DNA of 64,000 nt from Azophilus sp965215035 (GCA_965215035.1 OZ244040.1:2914001-2978000); one strand, 5' to 3'. Shown: positions 26,121 to 34,903, numbered from the stretch's first letter. Translations and numbers: made by a program. Notes: generated by a model from the letters alone, not told the origin.

Positions 26121-26927
26121 CTCCGGTGTGGCCCAGCTTGGGGGTCGCTTGCCGAAGAAGGCGCCAATGCCTTCGATGGCTTCCTTCGACTGCATGCGTT
26201 CGGCAAAGTTGGTCGCCGCCAGCTCCACCACTTCGCCGCGGCTCAAACCCCGCATATCCCGCAGTAGCATCTTGGTATCGGCGATGGCGCCCGGTGCGCA
26301 GCGGAGAACCTGGGCCCTGATGCCGGCCTCGATGGATTCCAGATCCTGCACCGTTGCCCCGGTGAAGTCGGCGACCCCCAGAGCCTGGGCCTGTTTGCCG
26401 TTGAACCTCGCCCCGGTCAGCATCAGGCGTCGGCCGGTTGCGTAGCCCAGTTTCTGCATGACGAAGGGCGCGACCTGCGCCGGCGAAAGCCCGAGCATGG
26501 TCTCTGTCATGGCGAACTTCGCGTCTTCGGCGCTGATCACTAGGTCGGCGCAGCAGGCCAGGCCAAACCCGCCGGCGAGCGCGGCGCCTTCAATCAGCGC
26601 AATCACGACCTGGGGCGCTTCGTTGACATCGTCAAATATTGCGGCGGCTTCCCTGGACATGGCCATGATTTCATCCACGCCGGCCGTAGTCTGAAAATCG
26701 GATTTGAAGTGTTTGAGGTCGCCGCCCGCGCAAAACACACCGCCGCGCCCGCGCATGGTGATGCCCCTGACATCGCGGTCCGGTTCGACCGCCTGAAAGA
26801 CCGCGTGCAGGTCGGTGCGCAACTCGTCGGTTAATGCGTTGCGTTTCTCAACCTGGTTCAGCCACAGGGTCAGCCAGCCCCGCTGAAACTCTAACTCAAG
26901 GGTGCTGGTCTTTGGCAGATGCGGCAT
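26118..26927 (-). CDS. Enoyl-CoA hydratase/isomerase (AtuE-like position)
   Basis: A 269-aa crotonase-fold protein. The oxyanion-hole segments are MRGRGGVFCAGGDLKHFK (about residue 60) and ALIEGAALAGGFGLACCADLVIS (about 110). The catalytic-glutamate region reads KFAMTETMLGLSPAQVAPFV, keeping a Glu. An AGGAGG ribosome site precedes ATG 26927, 10 bp after the carboxyltransferase gene. In the acyclic-terpene (atu) and leucine (liu) pathways the corresponding hydratase acts on isohexenylglutaconyl-CoA or methylglutaconyl-CoA. The neighbouring AtuA-type gene favours the atu assignment, by context only. The stop codon sits inside repeat C1. Confidence 0.87.
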   Translation of the reverse strand: MPHLPKTSTLELEFQRGWLTLWLNQVEKRNALTDELRTDLHAVFQAVEPDRDVRGITMRGRGGVFCAGGDLKHFKSDFQTTAGVDEIMAMSREAAAIFDDVNEAPQVVIALIEGAALAGGFGLACCADLVISAEDAKFAMTETMLGLSPAQVAPFVMQKLGYATGRRLMLTGARFNGKQAQALGVADFTGATVQDLESIEAGIRAQVLRCAPGAIADTKMLLRDMRGLSRGEVVELAATNFAERMQSKEAIEGIGAFFGKRPPSWATPE

Positions 26928-26937
26928 CGCGGGCCTC

Positions 26938-28578
26938 CTATGGGCGCGCGACAGCGAAGCTGTTGGGATGCAGTGTTCGGGCGCGCGATTCCAGGCAGGT
27001 CGCCAGACAAAAGCTCAACACCCGGCGCGTATCCCGGGGGTCGATGACGCCATGGTTGAGTAGACGCCCCCCGGAGTAGAAGGCGCTCTCCTGGCGTGAG
27101 AAGTGGGCTTGCACCTCGGTCTGCAGCCTGTGCAGCGCCTCTTCGTCGAGCGGCGTGCCCCTGCGTGCGGCGGCGGCTTCGTTGACCTGCCGCATGGTCT
27201 TGGCGGCGGATTCACCGCCCATGACGTTGGATGTGGCGTTGGGCCAGGCAAACAGGAAATCCGGTTCGTAGCCGAAGCCGCACATGCCGTAGTTCGCCGC
27301 CCCAAAACTCGCACCCACGTACAAGGAGATTTTGGGTACGCGCACGTTCGTAACCGACTGAATCATCTTGGCCCCATGCTTGATCATGCCGGCGCGTTCC
27401 GAGTCGGTGCCGACGATGTAGCCGGTTGTGTTGTGCAGAAAGACGATGGGTATGTTGGCCTGGTCGCACAGTTGGAAGAAATGGGTTGCCTTGTTCGCGC
27501 CTTCGGGGTCGATGGGGCCGTTGTTGCCGATCAGCCCGCAGTGATGGCCCGTGATGCTTGATTGCATGCAAAGGGTGTTGGCGCCATAGCGCGCTTTGAA
27601 CTCATCGAAATCCGACCCGTCGACGATGCGCGCCACGAGCTCCCGCACGTCGTATGGGGTCTGGTAGTTGATGGGCACAACGCCGGCGAGTTCGTCGGCG
27701 TCATAACGGGGCCGTACATAGGGCGAGGGTACCGGTGCGCGTATCGATTGGTTCCAGTTCAGACGCCCCACTAAGTCCCTGGCGATCTTGATCGCATGGG
27801 CGTCGTCTTCCGCGAGATATTCGACCAGCCCGGATACACTGGCGTGCATCTCGGTACCGCCGAGTTCGCGATCATCGACAACCTCGCCGGTTGCCGCCCG
27901 CACCAGCGCCGCGCCGGCGAGCGCCGCCAGGCCATTCTTTTTTACGCCAATAACGTAGTCGGACATCCCGGGCATATAGGCGCCGCCCGCGGTCGAGGGC
28001 CCATGCAGTACGGTAATTGTCGGAATACCCGCCGCGCTGAGCTGGGCCAGATTGCGGAACATGGAACCGGCCAGTACCCAGTTCTCGACGGTAAAGGTCA
28101 TCAGGTTGGCGCCGGCACTTTCCACCAGGTGCACTACGGGCAGCTTTTGGCGCTTGGCAATGTCCTGAATGCTCAACACCAAGGCATTCGTCGTCTGTGT
28201 ATAGGAACCCGCCTGAATGCCGCTGTCATCGATCCATATCAGGCACCGGACCCCGCGGATATAGCCAATTCCGGCGATGACGTTGGCGCCCGGCACGCTG
28301 GTTTCCGGGTCTTCGTCTTCGACCAGGTAGTTGGCCAGACTGTGCAGGCGCAGGAAGGGTAGCCCCGGGTCGATGAGCCGGGATAGGCGCTCGTGGGGTG
28401 GAATCTGCCCGCGTCGCTCGAATACGGGCCGCCGCTTGTTCGAGGTGGCCACCGCCCGCACTTCGATATCCCGGAGGCGTTCGACCAACGACAGCATTTG
28501 CCGGCGATTCCGCGCGAATCCCTCCGAGGATGGGCTTAGCTTGGAAGTGAATAGGGTCACGTCAACGATTCCTGCCAA
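26938..28578 (-). CDS. Acyl-CoA carboxylase carboxyltransferase (beta) subunit, AtuC-like
   Basis: A 546-aa biotin-dependent carboxyltransferase of the methylcrotonyl-/geranyl-CoA carboxylase group. Motifs include GIGYIRGVRCLIWIDDSGIQAGSY, VHLVESAGANLMTF, HGPSTAGGAYMPGMSDYVI (acyl-CoA pocket), FLHNTTGYIVGTDSERAGMIKHGAKMIQSV and GASFGAANYGMCGFGYEPDFLFAWPNA. It transfers carboxyl from carboxybiotin to an alpha,beta-unsaturated branched acyl-CoA. The biotin carboxylase/BCCP alpha subunit is not in the window and must come from elsewhere. The start is uncertain: TTG 28578 with GGAG just upstream, or GTG 28560. It lies 21 bp after the AtuA-like gene. Confidence 0.9.
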   Translation of the reverse strand: MAGIVDVTLFTSKLSPSSEGFARNRRQMLSLVERLRDIEVRAVATSNKRRPVFERRGQIPPHERLSRLIDPGLPFLRLHSLANYLVEDEDPETSVPGANVIAGIGYIRGVRCLIWIDDSGIQAGSYTQTTNALVLSIQDIAKRQKLPVVHLVESAGANLMTFTVENWVLAGSMFRNLAQLSAAGIPTITVLHGPSTAGGAYMPGMSDYVIGVKKNGLAALAGAALVRAATGEVVDDRELGGTEMHASVSGLVEYLAEDDAHAIKIARDLVGRLNWNQSIRAPVPSPYVRPRYDADELAGVVPINYQTPYDVRELVARIVDGSDFDEFKARYGANTLCMQSSITGHHCGLIGNNGPIDPEGANKATHFFQLCDQANIPIVFLHNTTGYIVGTDSERAGMIKHGAKMIQSVTNVRVPKISLYVGASFGAANYGMCGFGYEPDFLFAWPNATSNVMGGESAAKTMRQVNEAAAARRGTPLDEEALHRLQTEVQAHFSRQESAFYSGGRLLNHGVIDPRDTRRVLSFCLATCLESRARTLHPNSFAVARP

Positions 28579-28599
28579 TAGCTCCGGTCGGGTGAGTTG

Positions 28600-30390
28600 C
28601 TATGCCAATACCTGTTGCGGGATGGCGATCACCCGGTCTAAGAGAATTTCCGCATAGCTCTTGCCCTGGGGGTCGGCGCGCAGGCTCGCCACGCCACCGC
28701 CGCCCAGCACGTCGTGCAGCAGGAAATTCATGGCGGACATACCCGGCAGATAAAACCGCTGCACCGGCCCGCTCAGGAAATGTTTGAATTGATCTTGCAC
28801 GGCGTCTTCGGTCAACTGCGCCCAGATATAGGGCAGGTATTTCGCTTTGCGGGCGATCACGCCGATGTTGGCGTTGTTGCCCTTGTCGCCGGAGCGGGCC
28901 CAGGCAAGATCGCGAAGCGCCGTTTGCACCAGCTCGCCACGGGCGGCTGGTGCGGCCGGAGTGGGAGCGGGCGGCAGGGTTTCGGCCTCGGTATTGGAAC
29001 CATATACCCGGTGTTGGATTTGCGCATCGCCGATGCTGACCTTGATATCCACCTGGCTCTTGTCGACCAGGAATGAAAATAGGCGCACAACCGGGGAGGG
29101 GGAGGGCCGGCCTCCGGTGTAGAGGGCCATACCGGGTGGCGTGGCCAAAGCCATGCCGCTTGCCTCCTTTAACAGCAGCACCAATGCCTTCGGGCTTGGG
29201 TGCCGGGCGGCGATGCGCAACGCCACCTCTCGATGGCTCGGCTGGGCCGCTTCGGGGCCATAGTGCGCGCCGGCGCCAAAGGGGTCTACCTCGACCTGGG
29301 TAAAATCCGGTAGTTCCAGGGCCGCGAGTTTCCTCCGCACACGCGATAGCGTGGCTTCGGCGAAGCGGCACGCCTTGGCGGGGCTGTTCCGGCCGACGAA
29401 GTACCACAGGGTGATGATCCGAAAGCCGTCGGTATAGGTGGCGCTGGTCTTATAGGTGGAAGGCGCGGGACGGCCCTTGGCACCGCGCACCAATACGCGC
29501 TCGCCCTGGCGTTCTTCGACGACGACATCGCTGAAGTCGCAGTCGACATCGGGCAACCGGTAGACCCGGGGGTCGCCGATCTCGTAGAGAAGCTGCTCCG
29601 CCACCGTCGCCCTTGAAACGCGACCGCCGGTGCCCTGGGGTTTGCAGATATCGATGGCGCCGTCGGCTGCGACCTCGGCAATCGGATAGCCGATGCAATC
29701 GATGCTATCGGCTACATCTTCCCAATCCGTGGTGTTCCCCCCGGTTACCTGGGGACCGCACTCGATCAGGTGCCCGGCGAGGCTTCCCGCCGCCAGCAAA
29801 TCCCAGTCCATGGGTCGCCAGCCAAAGGCATGGACGCAGGCCGCCAACGCCAGGGCGCTGTCGACACAGCGGCCGGTGATAATGATGTCGGCACCGTTTT
29901 CCAGCGCTTGGGCGATCGGGAATGCCCCTAGGTAGGCATTGATGCTGGCGATGTTTTCCCGGTCGGGGAAGGGTGCGCCGGAGAACATTTCCCTTGCGGA
30001 GGTGAAGTGTGCCGCGGCATCCGTCAAATCGTCGCCGGTGACCGTTGCGACCGTTAACGCCAGCCCGGCCTCGTCGATAAGCCTTTCGACCTCCTTCGCG
30101 CAGGCGCTTGGGTTTACACCGCCCGCGTTGGAGAGGATTCTCACCCCCTTGGCGGCAATCTCCGACAGGTTGGGGGCGATGGCCCCGGTGACGAAGTCGG
30201 TGGCGTACCCGGCATCGGGGGACTTTGCCCGGGCTCTCGCGAGGATGGACATGGTGATTTCGGCAAGATAGTCGAAAGCGATGTAGTCCACCCCGGCGGC
30301 AAGCAACTGGGGTACGGCCATATCGGAATCACCCCAGTAGCCACTGCCGCCACCGATGCGAATGCTGTGCGCCCCGGGTGCCGATGCCAT
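28600..30390 (-). CDS. Acyclic terpene utilization AtuA family protein
   Basis: A 596-aa protein of the AtuA/DUF1446 family: IRIGGGSGYWGDSD at the N-terminus, LLAAGVDYIAFDYLAEITMSIL, VRILSNAGGVNPSACA, IIITGRCVDSALALAACVHAFGW and GRVSRATVAEQLLYEIGDPRVYRLPDV. The C-terminal ~110 residues (LRDLAWARSGDKGNNANIGVIARK) form the second AtuA domain often found fused. AtuA is required for citronellol/geraniol utilisation in pseudomonads, but its biochemical role is not settled. It is first of a three-gene operon (AtuA, carboxyltransferase, hydratase) and divergent from the acyl-CoA dehydrogenase. Confidence 0.9.
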   Translation of the reverse strand: MASAPGAHSIRIGGGSGYWGDSDMAVPQLLAAGVDYIAFDYLAEITMSILARARAKSPDAGYATDFVTGAIAPNLSEIAAKGVRILSNAGGVNPSACAKEVERLIDEAGLALTVATVTGDDLTDAAAHFTSAREMFSGAPFPDRENIASINAYLGAFPIAQALENGADIIITGRCVDSALALAACVHAFGWRPMDWDLLAAGSLAGHLIECGPQVTGGNTTDWEDVADSIDCIGYPIAEVAADGAIDICKPQGTGGRVSRATVAEQLLYEIGDPRVYRLPDVDCDFSDVVVEERQGERVLVRGAKGRPAPSTYKTSATYTDGFRIITLWYFVGRNSPAKACRFAEATLSRVRRKLAALELPDFTQVEVDPFGAGAHYGPEAAQPSHREVALRIAARHPSPKALVLLLKEASGMALATPPGMALYTGGRPSPSPVVRLFSFLVDKSQVDIKVSIGDAQIQHRVYGSNTEAETLPPAPTPAAPAARGELVQTALRDLAWARSGDKGNNANIGVIARKAKYLPYIWAQLTEDAVQDQFKHFLSGPVQRFYLPGMSAMNFLLHDVLGGGGVASLRADPQGKSYAEILLDRVIAIPQQVLA

Positions 30391-30447
30391 GCCGCCTTCT
30401 TCGCTCCGCCTACACAGATATTGAATCCCATGCTACGGTTTGTATGA

Positions 30448-30458
30448 TTGTCTGACAA
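30448..30458. promoter_or_regulatory. Candidate FadR/GntR-type operator
   Basis: TTGTCTGACAA fits the TnGTnnnACnA consensus of FadR-subfamily GntR regulators and is a near-perfect inverted repeat. It lies in the 84-bp gap between divergent AtuA-like and acyl-CoA dehydrogenase starts. A FadR-type regulator is encoded one gene away (31646), so coordinated repression is plausible. Confidence 0.55.
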
Positions 30459-30474
30459 CCGCGTTTGGCCAAAC

Positions 30475-31641
30475 ATGTCCCAATTCTGTTTGAACGCTGA
30501 CCAGCAAGCGATTCTCGACCATGCGGACCGCTTTGCCCGCGAGCGGATGTACCCATTGGCGGAGCAGATGGATGCGGAGGAATGGTGGCCCGAGGACATA
30601 TTTCCAGAGCTGGGCCGGCTTGGCATGCTGGGCACCACGGTTGACCCCACATATGGGGGCGCCGGCCTTGACCTACTTTCCGCGGGCCTTGTTTGCCAGG
30701 CATTTGCGCGCTGGAACCACGCCCTGGCGCTAAGCTGGGCCGCCCATGACAACCTGTGCGCGGACAACCTGGCGCGCAACGGGTCGGAGTTTTTGCGCGA
30801 GAAGTATCTGCCGGGGCTCTGCTCCGGCGCCCTGATTGGCGCGCTGGCCTTAACCGAGCCCGGCGCGGGTTCGGATGCGCTCGGCTCGATGCGCACCACC
30901 GCCCGCAAGGAGGACGGTAGCTATGTGCTCAATGGCGGCAAGATGTATATCACGAACGGGCCGGTGGCCGATGTGGTGATGCTTTACGCCAAGACCGACC
31001 CGGGGGCAGGCCATCGCGGCATATCCGCGTTTCTCGTGGAAACGGGTTTATCCGGCTTCCATGTTGCGCAGAAGCTGACAAAAATGGGGTTTCGCGGTAG
31101 CCAAACTGCGGAACTCGTGCTGGAAGACTGCGTCGTTCCGGCCGAGAACCTGGTGGGCGAAGAGAATCGGGGCGTGCGGGTGGTGATGAGCGGGCTCGAC
31201 TATGAGCGCGCGATCATCGCGCCAATCTCCCTTGGCATCAGCGAGCGGGCGCTTGCGCTCTCGTTGGAATGGGCGAAAACCCGGGAGCAGTTCGGTCGGC
31301 CCATTGCCGAATTTCAGCTGGTCCAATCCAAGCTGGCGGATATGTACGTGGGGGTGGAAACCATGCGCACCTTCATCTACCGGGTGCTGGCGCAATGCGC
31401 GGCCTTGTCGCCCCGGGAGCCGGGACGTGGGGCCATTCATATGCAAACGGCCGCGGCCATCATGTACGCGGCGTCCACCTCCAACAGGATATTGGACGAC
31501 CTGGTGCAGATTCACGGCGGTAGCGGCTATATCTGGGAATCCGAGGCGAATCGCCTGTTCCGCGCCATCAAGTTGCTGGAGATCGGGGCGGGCACCACCG
31601 AGGTTCGCAAGATGATCATTAGCGACGGGCTAGTCCGGTGA
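30475..31641 (+). CDS. Acyl-CoA dehydrogenase (AtuD/isovaleryl-CoA dehydrogenase-like)
   Basis: A 388-aa FAD-dependent acyl-CoA dehydrogenase. The N-terminal helical domain reads DQQAILDHADRFARERMYP. The mid-domain signature is ALIGALALTEPGAGSDALGS near residue 120, then GGKMYITNGPVADVVMLYAKT. The C-terminal domain has YERAIIAPISLGISERAL, KTREQFGRPIAEFQLVQSKLADM and IHGGSGYIWESEANRLFRAIKLLEIGAGTTEV. ATG 30475 was chosen; an in-frame TTG at 30448 lies inside the candidate operator. It introduces the alpha,beta double bond before carboxylation in branched-acid or terpenoid degradation. It transfers electrons to ETF, which is not encoded here. Confidence 0.92.
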   Translation: MSQFCLNADQQAILDHADRFARERMYPLAEQMDAEEWWPEDIFPELGRLGMLGTTVDPTYGGAGLDLLSAGLVCQAFARWNHALALSWAAHDNLCADNLARNGSEFLREKYLPGLCSGALIGALALTEPGAGSDALGSMRTTARKEDGSYVLNGGKMYITNGPVADVVMLYAKTDPGAGHRGISAFLVETGLSGFHVAQKLTKMGFRGSQTAELVLEDCVVPAENLVGEENRGVRVVMSGLDYERAIIAPISLGISERALALSLEWAKTREQFGRPIAEFQLVQSKLADMYVGVETMRTFIYRVLAQCAALSPREPGRGAIHMQTAAAIMYAASTSNRILDDLVQIHGGSGYIWESEANRLFRAIKLLEIGAGTTEVRKMIISDGLVR

Positions 31642-31645
31642 CGAG

Positions 31646-32422
31646 TTGAAAACCTCGGCGGATGGCGTACATTCGGGCAGCCCTGGCTCCAGCCTGTCCC
31701 CACTGGCGAGCCGCCCGGCGTACTTGCTCGTCTTTCAGGCGCTGGAAGATGAAATTCTGTCCGGGCGTGTTGCCGAGGACAGCGCCATTCCAACCGAGAT
31801 GGAGCTGTGCAAGCGGTTCAACGTACAGCGGTCCACGGTTCGCGAGGGCATTCGTCTACTCGAGCAGTCCGGGCTGGTGCTGCGGGGAAGCGGCAAGCGC
31901 CTATACGCGGCGCGCCCGAAGACCGCCCAAGCGGCGGCGTCGACCAGCCGCGGCCTAGAGCGTCACGGCGTTCGCTTTATCGACATCTGGGAGGCGATCG
32001 CCACGATTCTGCCGCAAACCGCGCAACTCGCCGCGCGGAAGATGCAACCGGGGCAGCTCGCCCACCTCGACGAGCTTACCGAATCTCTGGCAGCCGTGGA
32101 GGATCCGCAATCCGTCGTGTCCCTGAGTGTGGACTACCTCGAAGCGGTTTGGGAGGCGACTGGAAACAAGGTGATCTCGGTGATGCTGCATTCATTGAAC
32201 ATGCTCCTGCAATCAAGCCTCAAGCAGGTTTTCCATGCATTGCCCAACCCCCGTGATCGAATCCTTAGCGCCCAACGGCATATGAATGCGGCGTTCAAGT
32301 CCGGAGATGGGGGCCTCGCCGCGCAGTGGATGGCCCGCCATATCGACGATCTCCGCCGCGGCTACCAGGTCGCCGGGGTCGACCTAAACCGCGAGGTCGG
32401 CACCTTCGGCAGGTCAGACTAG
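31646..32422 (+). CDS. FadR/GntR-family transcriptional regulator
   Basis: A 258-aa regulator. The winged-helix DNA-binding domain spans about residues 25-92 (FQALEDEILSG, IPTEMELCKRFNVQRSTVREGIRLLEQSGLVLRGSGKRLYAA). A FadR-type all-helical effector domain follows (FIDIWEAIATILPQTAQLAARKM, ... SVDYLEAVWEATGN). TTG 31646 is the start, 4 bp after the acyl-CoA dehydrogenase stop, so the two are co-transcribed. A matching TnGTnnnACnA site lies in the divergent promoter at 30448, suggesting it controls the Atu-like genes in response to an acyl-CoA or acid; this is inference. Confidence 0.87.
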   Translation: MKTSADGVHSGSPGSSLSPLASRPAYLLVFQALEDEILSGRVAEDSAIPTEMELCKRFNVQRSTVREGIRLLEQSGLVLRGSGKRLYAARPKTAQAAASTSRGLERHGVRFIDIWEAIATILPQTAQLAARKMQPGQLAHLDELTESLAAVEDPQSVVSLSVDYLEAVWEATGNKVISVMLHSLNMLLQSSLKQVFHALPNPRDRILSAQRHMNAAFKSGDGGLAAQWMARHIDDLRRGYQVAGVDLNREVGTFGRSD

Positions 32423-32598
32423 TTTCATGTCGCATAGCAACTGTCGTAGACATCCTGGCGTTTCACCGCCGCCGATGCCGACGTAAATCCGCAACACCCC
32501 TATCCGACATTTGCTGCGTGGCGAGACGCTGGGCTTGCGTGGCGTGATTGCAACCCGAAGCGGGCGAACGAATCTGTAACCAGCGGCGGAACCTTAGC

Positions 32599-33057
32599 CT
32601 ACTGATTGGCCAACTCAGCGATGGCCGCCTGCAGTTCCGCGGGTGATACGTCGCGCATGTGCTGCGAGAAGATCCAAGAGTGGCCTTCGGGATCCACTGT
32701 GCTGTAGTTGCGGTCGCCATAGAACTGATCGGCGATCTCTTGGGTGATTTCGGCACCGGCCGCCTTGGCGTGTTCGTAGTGGGCGTCGACATCGTTGACA
32801 TAGACCATGACCTTGCTGTGCATGGCGGAGAGATCCTTAGGACTCGCCTGGCCCAGTTCAGCGAAGGCGGTGGCGAGGAACACGACATTATCGTCAAGAT
32901 GGAGTTCGGCATGCCCCAGCACGCCATCGCCCATTTCCATCTGTAGACCGGCCTCAAAACCGTAGGCGTTGCAAAGGAATGCGATTGCGGCCGGGGCGTC
33001 GGCATAGGATAGGTAGGGGATGATCCGCTGATTGCCTGTGGGCGGGTTATCGACCAT
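32599..33057 (-). CDS. VOC-family (PhnB/glyoxalase-like) protein
   Basis: A 152-aa protein with the paired beta-alpha-beta-beta-beta fold of vicinal-oxygen-chelate proteins. It reads RIIPYLSYADAPAAIAFLCNAYGFEAGLQMEMGDGVLGHAELHLDDNVVFLATAF, then VYVNDVDAHYEHAKAAGAEITQEIADQFYGDRNYSTVDPEGHSWIFSQH. DPEGHSW is the usual terminal motif of PhnB-like members. A GGGAG ribosome site precedes ATG 33057. Function is not assignable; relatives include glyoxalases and antibiotic-binding proteins. It is monocistronic. Confidence 0.85.
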   Translation of the reverse strand: MVDNPPTGNQRIIPYLSYADAPAAIAFLCNAYGFEAGLQMEMGDGVLGHAELHLDDNVVFLATAFAELGQASPKDLSAMHSKVMVYVNDVDAHYEHAKAAGAEITQEIADQFYGDRNYSTVDPEGHSWIFSQHMRDVSPAELQAAIAELANQ

Positions 33058-33414
33058 GGGTTGCTCCCTATCGCGTTCTGCAGTGGGCGGCTATTCTAGC
33101 CCCATCCGCGCACGCCTATAAGGTGTCGCGATGATGGATCCGCATGAACGAAGTTTTGCACCCAATTTTGGCGGGTTTTGGGGAGGGTTCCCCACAAGCG
33201 CTCAGATGCGCGGCGGAGGCTCGCCGGCGTATCCGAGATACGTCAAGAGCCGACAACAAAGCAGATGGGCCCTTGTCGGTGCGCCCTGCGGGTGACGGCG
33301 GGAGCGCCCCGTGCGGCGTGGTCGCTTGAAGTAGGTCGCCTATGTCTGCGCGACAGGGCCTTGCACGGGGCGCTCCCGCCGTCACTGATACGTCATTATC
33401 GGTTTGATGGAGCA
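33058..33414. other. Gene-free stretch with a long perfect inverted repeat
   Basis: Two perfectly complementary 23-nt arms lie at 33292-33314 (GTGACGGCGGGAGCGCCCC...) and 33363-33385, with a 48-nt loop. The right arm is followed by an inverted copy of the 6914-6935 palindrome arm. The rest shows no gene. Confidence 0.75.
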
Positions 33415-33574
33415 CTAGGGAAGCTCTGAACAAGTCCATCGCCGCCTCGTTCAGAGTTGCAGTGTAGTAACGCGATTGTTACTTTGACTCGCAAAATCAA
33501 ATACATATCGTACGCGATTTGGGCCACACATCCTTGGGCGGCGGGAACCTCCCACTTAATCAGAGGTTTCCTAG
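33415..33574. repeat. MITE family F, copy F2, with CTAG target duplication
   Basis: The 152-bp element 33419-33570 starts GGAAGCTCTGAACAAGTCC and ends TTAATCAGAGGTTTC. It is flanked by CTAG at 33415-33418 and 33571-33574. The ends resemble those of IS5-group elements, whose known target is YTAR with 4-bp duplication. The right CTAG contains the TAG stop of the DUF2237 gene (minus strand). No transposase is encoded, so it is a non-autonomous element. Confidence 0.85.
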
Positions 33575-33942
33575 TGGAGACGCTGGGCGTATTCCTTCAG
33601 CAGCGCTAGGGGAACTATTTTGAGGGTGGCCTCGTGGGTGGCCTCCAGTATCACGGTGGGTGCGGCCCCGGCCTCGTAGGCTTCCTTCCAGCGTAGCGCG
33701 CAGAGACACCAGCAGTCGCCGGGCTGGAGCCCGTCAAATCCAATCTCCGGGCGGGGCGTGCTCAGGTCGTTGCCCCTTGCCTTGGAGAAGATGAGAAATT
33801 CTTCAGTAACCTGGGTGCAGACGGTGTGCAGGCCGACATCTTCCGCGCCGGTATTGCAACAACCGTCCCGATAGAAGCCTGTTAACGGGCTTGAACTGCA
33901 TACCTGGAGTTTTTCGCCCAGGACATTCTTTGACTCATACAT
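33571..33942 (-). CDS. DUF2237 family protein
   Basis: A 123-aa protein of unknown function matching the DUF2237 family almost throughout. It starts MYESKNVLGEKLQVCSSSPL, then TGFYRDGCCNTGAEDVGLHTVC, FLIFSKARGNDLSTPRPEIGFDGLQPGD, WCLCALRWKEAYEAGAAP and VILEATHEATLKIVPLALL. The conserved cysteines (CC, HTVC, CLC) suggest metal or redox roles, but no activity is established. The start was chosen at ATG 33942, the beginning of family similarity; the longer frame is antisense noise. The TAG stop overlaps the MITE F2 target site. Confidence 0.85.
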   Translation of the reverse strand: MYESKNVLGEKLQVCSSSPLTGFYRDGCCNTGAEDVGLHTVCTQVTEEFLIFSKARGNDLSTPRPEIGFDGLQPGDCWCLCALRWKEAYEAGAAPTVILEATHEATLKIVPLALLKEYAQRLH

Positions 33943-34042
33943 GGACGACAGGCGCCTCGTTCTGTGAATAGGCGAATAGGTTATCATCGTCGGGTGGTTT
34001 GCCAACGTTTCCTTATAAGTCCCGATACGGAAGGTGGTGTAT

Positions 34043-34900
34043 ATGGGTTTTCTGGATGGCAAAACGGCGGTGGTGACCGGGGCCGCTGTTGGCCTGGGCA
34101 ATGCCTTTGCGCGTGCGCTGGCCGCCGAGGGCGCGGCGCTCGCGGTTTGCGATGTGCGCCAGGAGATCGAGGACTTTGGCGTCCCGGCGGATGTGCCGGT
34201 CGTTGCCATGCGCGCCGATGTTGCCAATGCCCAGGATGTCCGCCGCTTCATCGATGCGACGGTTGCTCGCTTCGGCCGCATCGATGTGCTGGTCAGCAAC
34301 GCCGGCGTTTGGGCCGGCACAGCGCCCACCGACAGCATCGACAAGACACTTGCCGATGCCGACAGCCTCATTGGCACGAACCTGAAGGGCGTATTCCTAG
34401 GCGGTCGGGCGGTGGTTCCCGTGATGATTGAGCAGGGTGGCGGGCACATCGTGAACATCAGCACCGACCATGTGCATACCTGCGGTTCGCCCTTCGAACT
34501 TTCCCACAACGACGCGCCCGATTGTCCCTTTATCGATATCGCCCCGCGTCCCACGGGCGGCGGCACGGACATGGACCTCTACGATGCCGCTAAGTGGGGC
34601 GTCAACGGCCTTACCTTTTCCTGGTGCCAGGCACTCAAACCCCACAACATTCGCGTGAATGGCTTCTGCATGGGTGCGACAGACTCCTACATGCTGCGTG
34701 GTTTCTTCAATTTCGACCCGCCCCCGGAAGAGGAAGCGCGTTGGATGCGGGCGGAGGATATCGCTCGTGTACTGGTTGAACTGATCGCGGAAGGCCCCGG
34801 GGGGCGCACTGGCGAGAACATCGGTTTTGCCATGGGGCACCCCGTGGTGCTGCCACCGCCGCGCCGCAACCCCTACTTCCGCATGGCGGCGGAGGCTTAG
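34043..34900 (+). CDS. SDR family oxidoreductase
   Basis: A 285-aa short-chain dehydrogenase. It has GKTAVVTGAAVGLGNAFARAL (glycine motif GAAVGLG), SNAGVWAG, HIVNISTDH and LYDAAKWGVNGL, where YDAAK is the YxxxK pair. The tail VRVNGFCMGATDS... GRTGENIGFAMGHPV lacks the usual 'TG..i.vDGG' ending. An insert between the catalytic Ser and Tyr (HVHTCGSPFELSHNDAPDCPFID) makes it longer than classical members. GGAAGGTGG precedes ATG 34043. The next gene, 3 bp downstream, is a shorter paralogue, so the pair arose by duplication and probably act on related substrates. Confidence 0.88.
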   Translation: MGFLDGKTAVVTGAAVGLGNAFARALAAEGAALAVCDVRQEIEDFGVPADVPVVAMRADVANAQDVRRFIDATVARFGRIDVLVSNAGVWAGTAPTDSIDKTLADADSLIGTNLKGVFLGGRAVVPVMIEQGGGHIVNISTDHVHTCGSPFELSHNDAPDCPFIDIAPRPTGGGTDMDLYDAAKWGVNGLTFSWCQALKPHNIRVNGFCMGATDSYMLRGFFNFDPPPEEEARWMRAEDIARVLVELIAEGPGGRTGENIGFAMGHPVVLPPPRRNPYFRMAAEA

Positions 34901-34903
34901 GCG

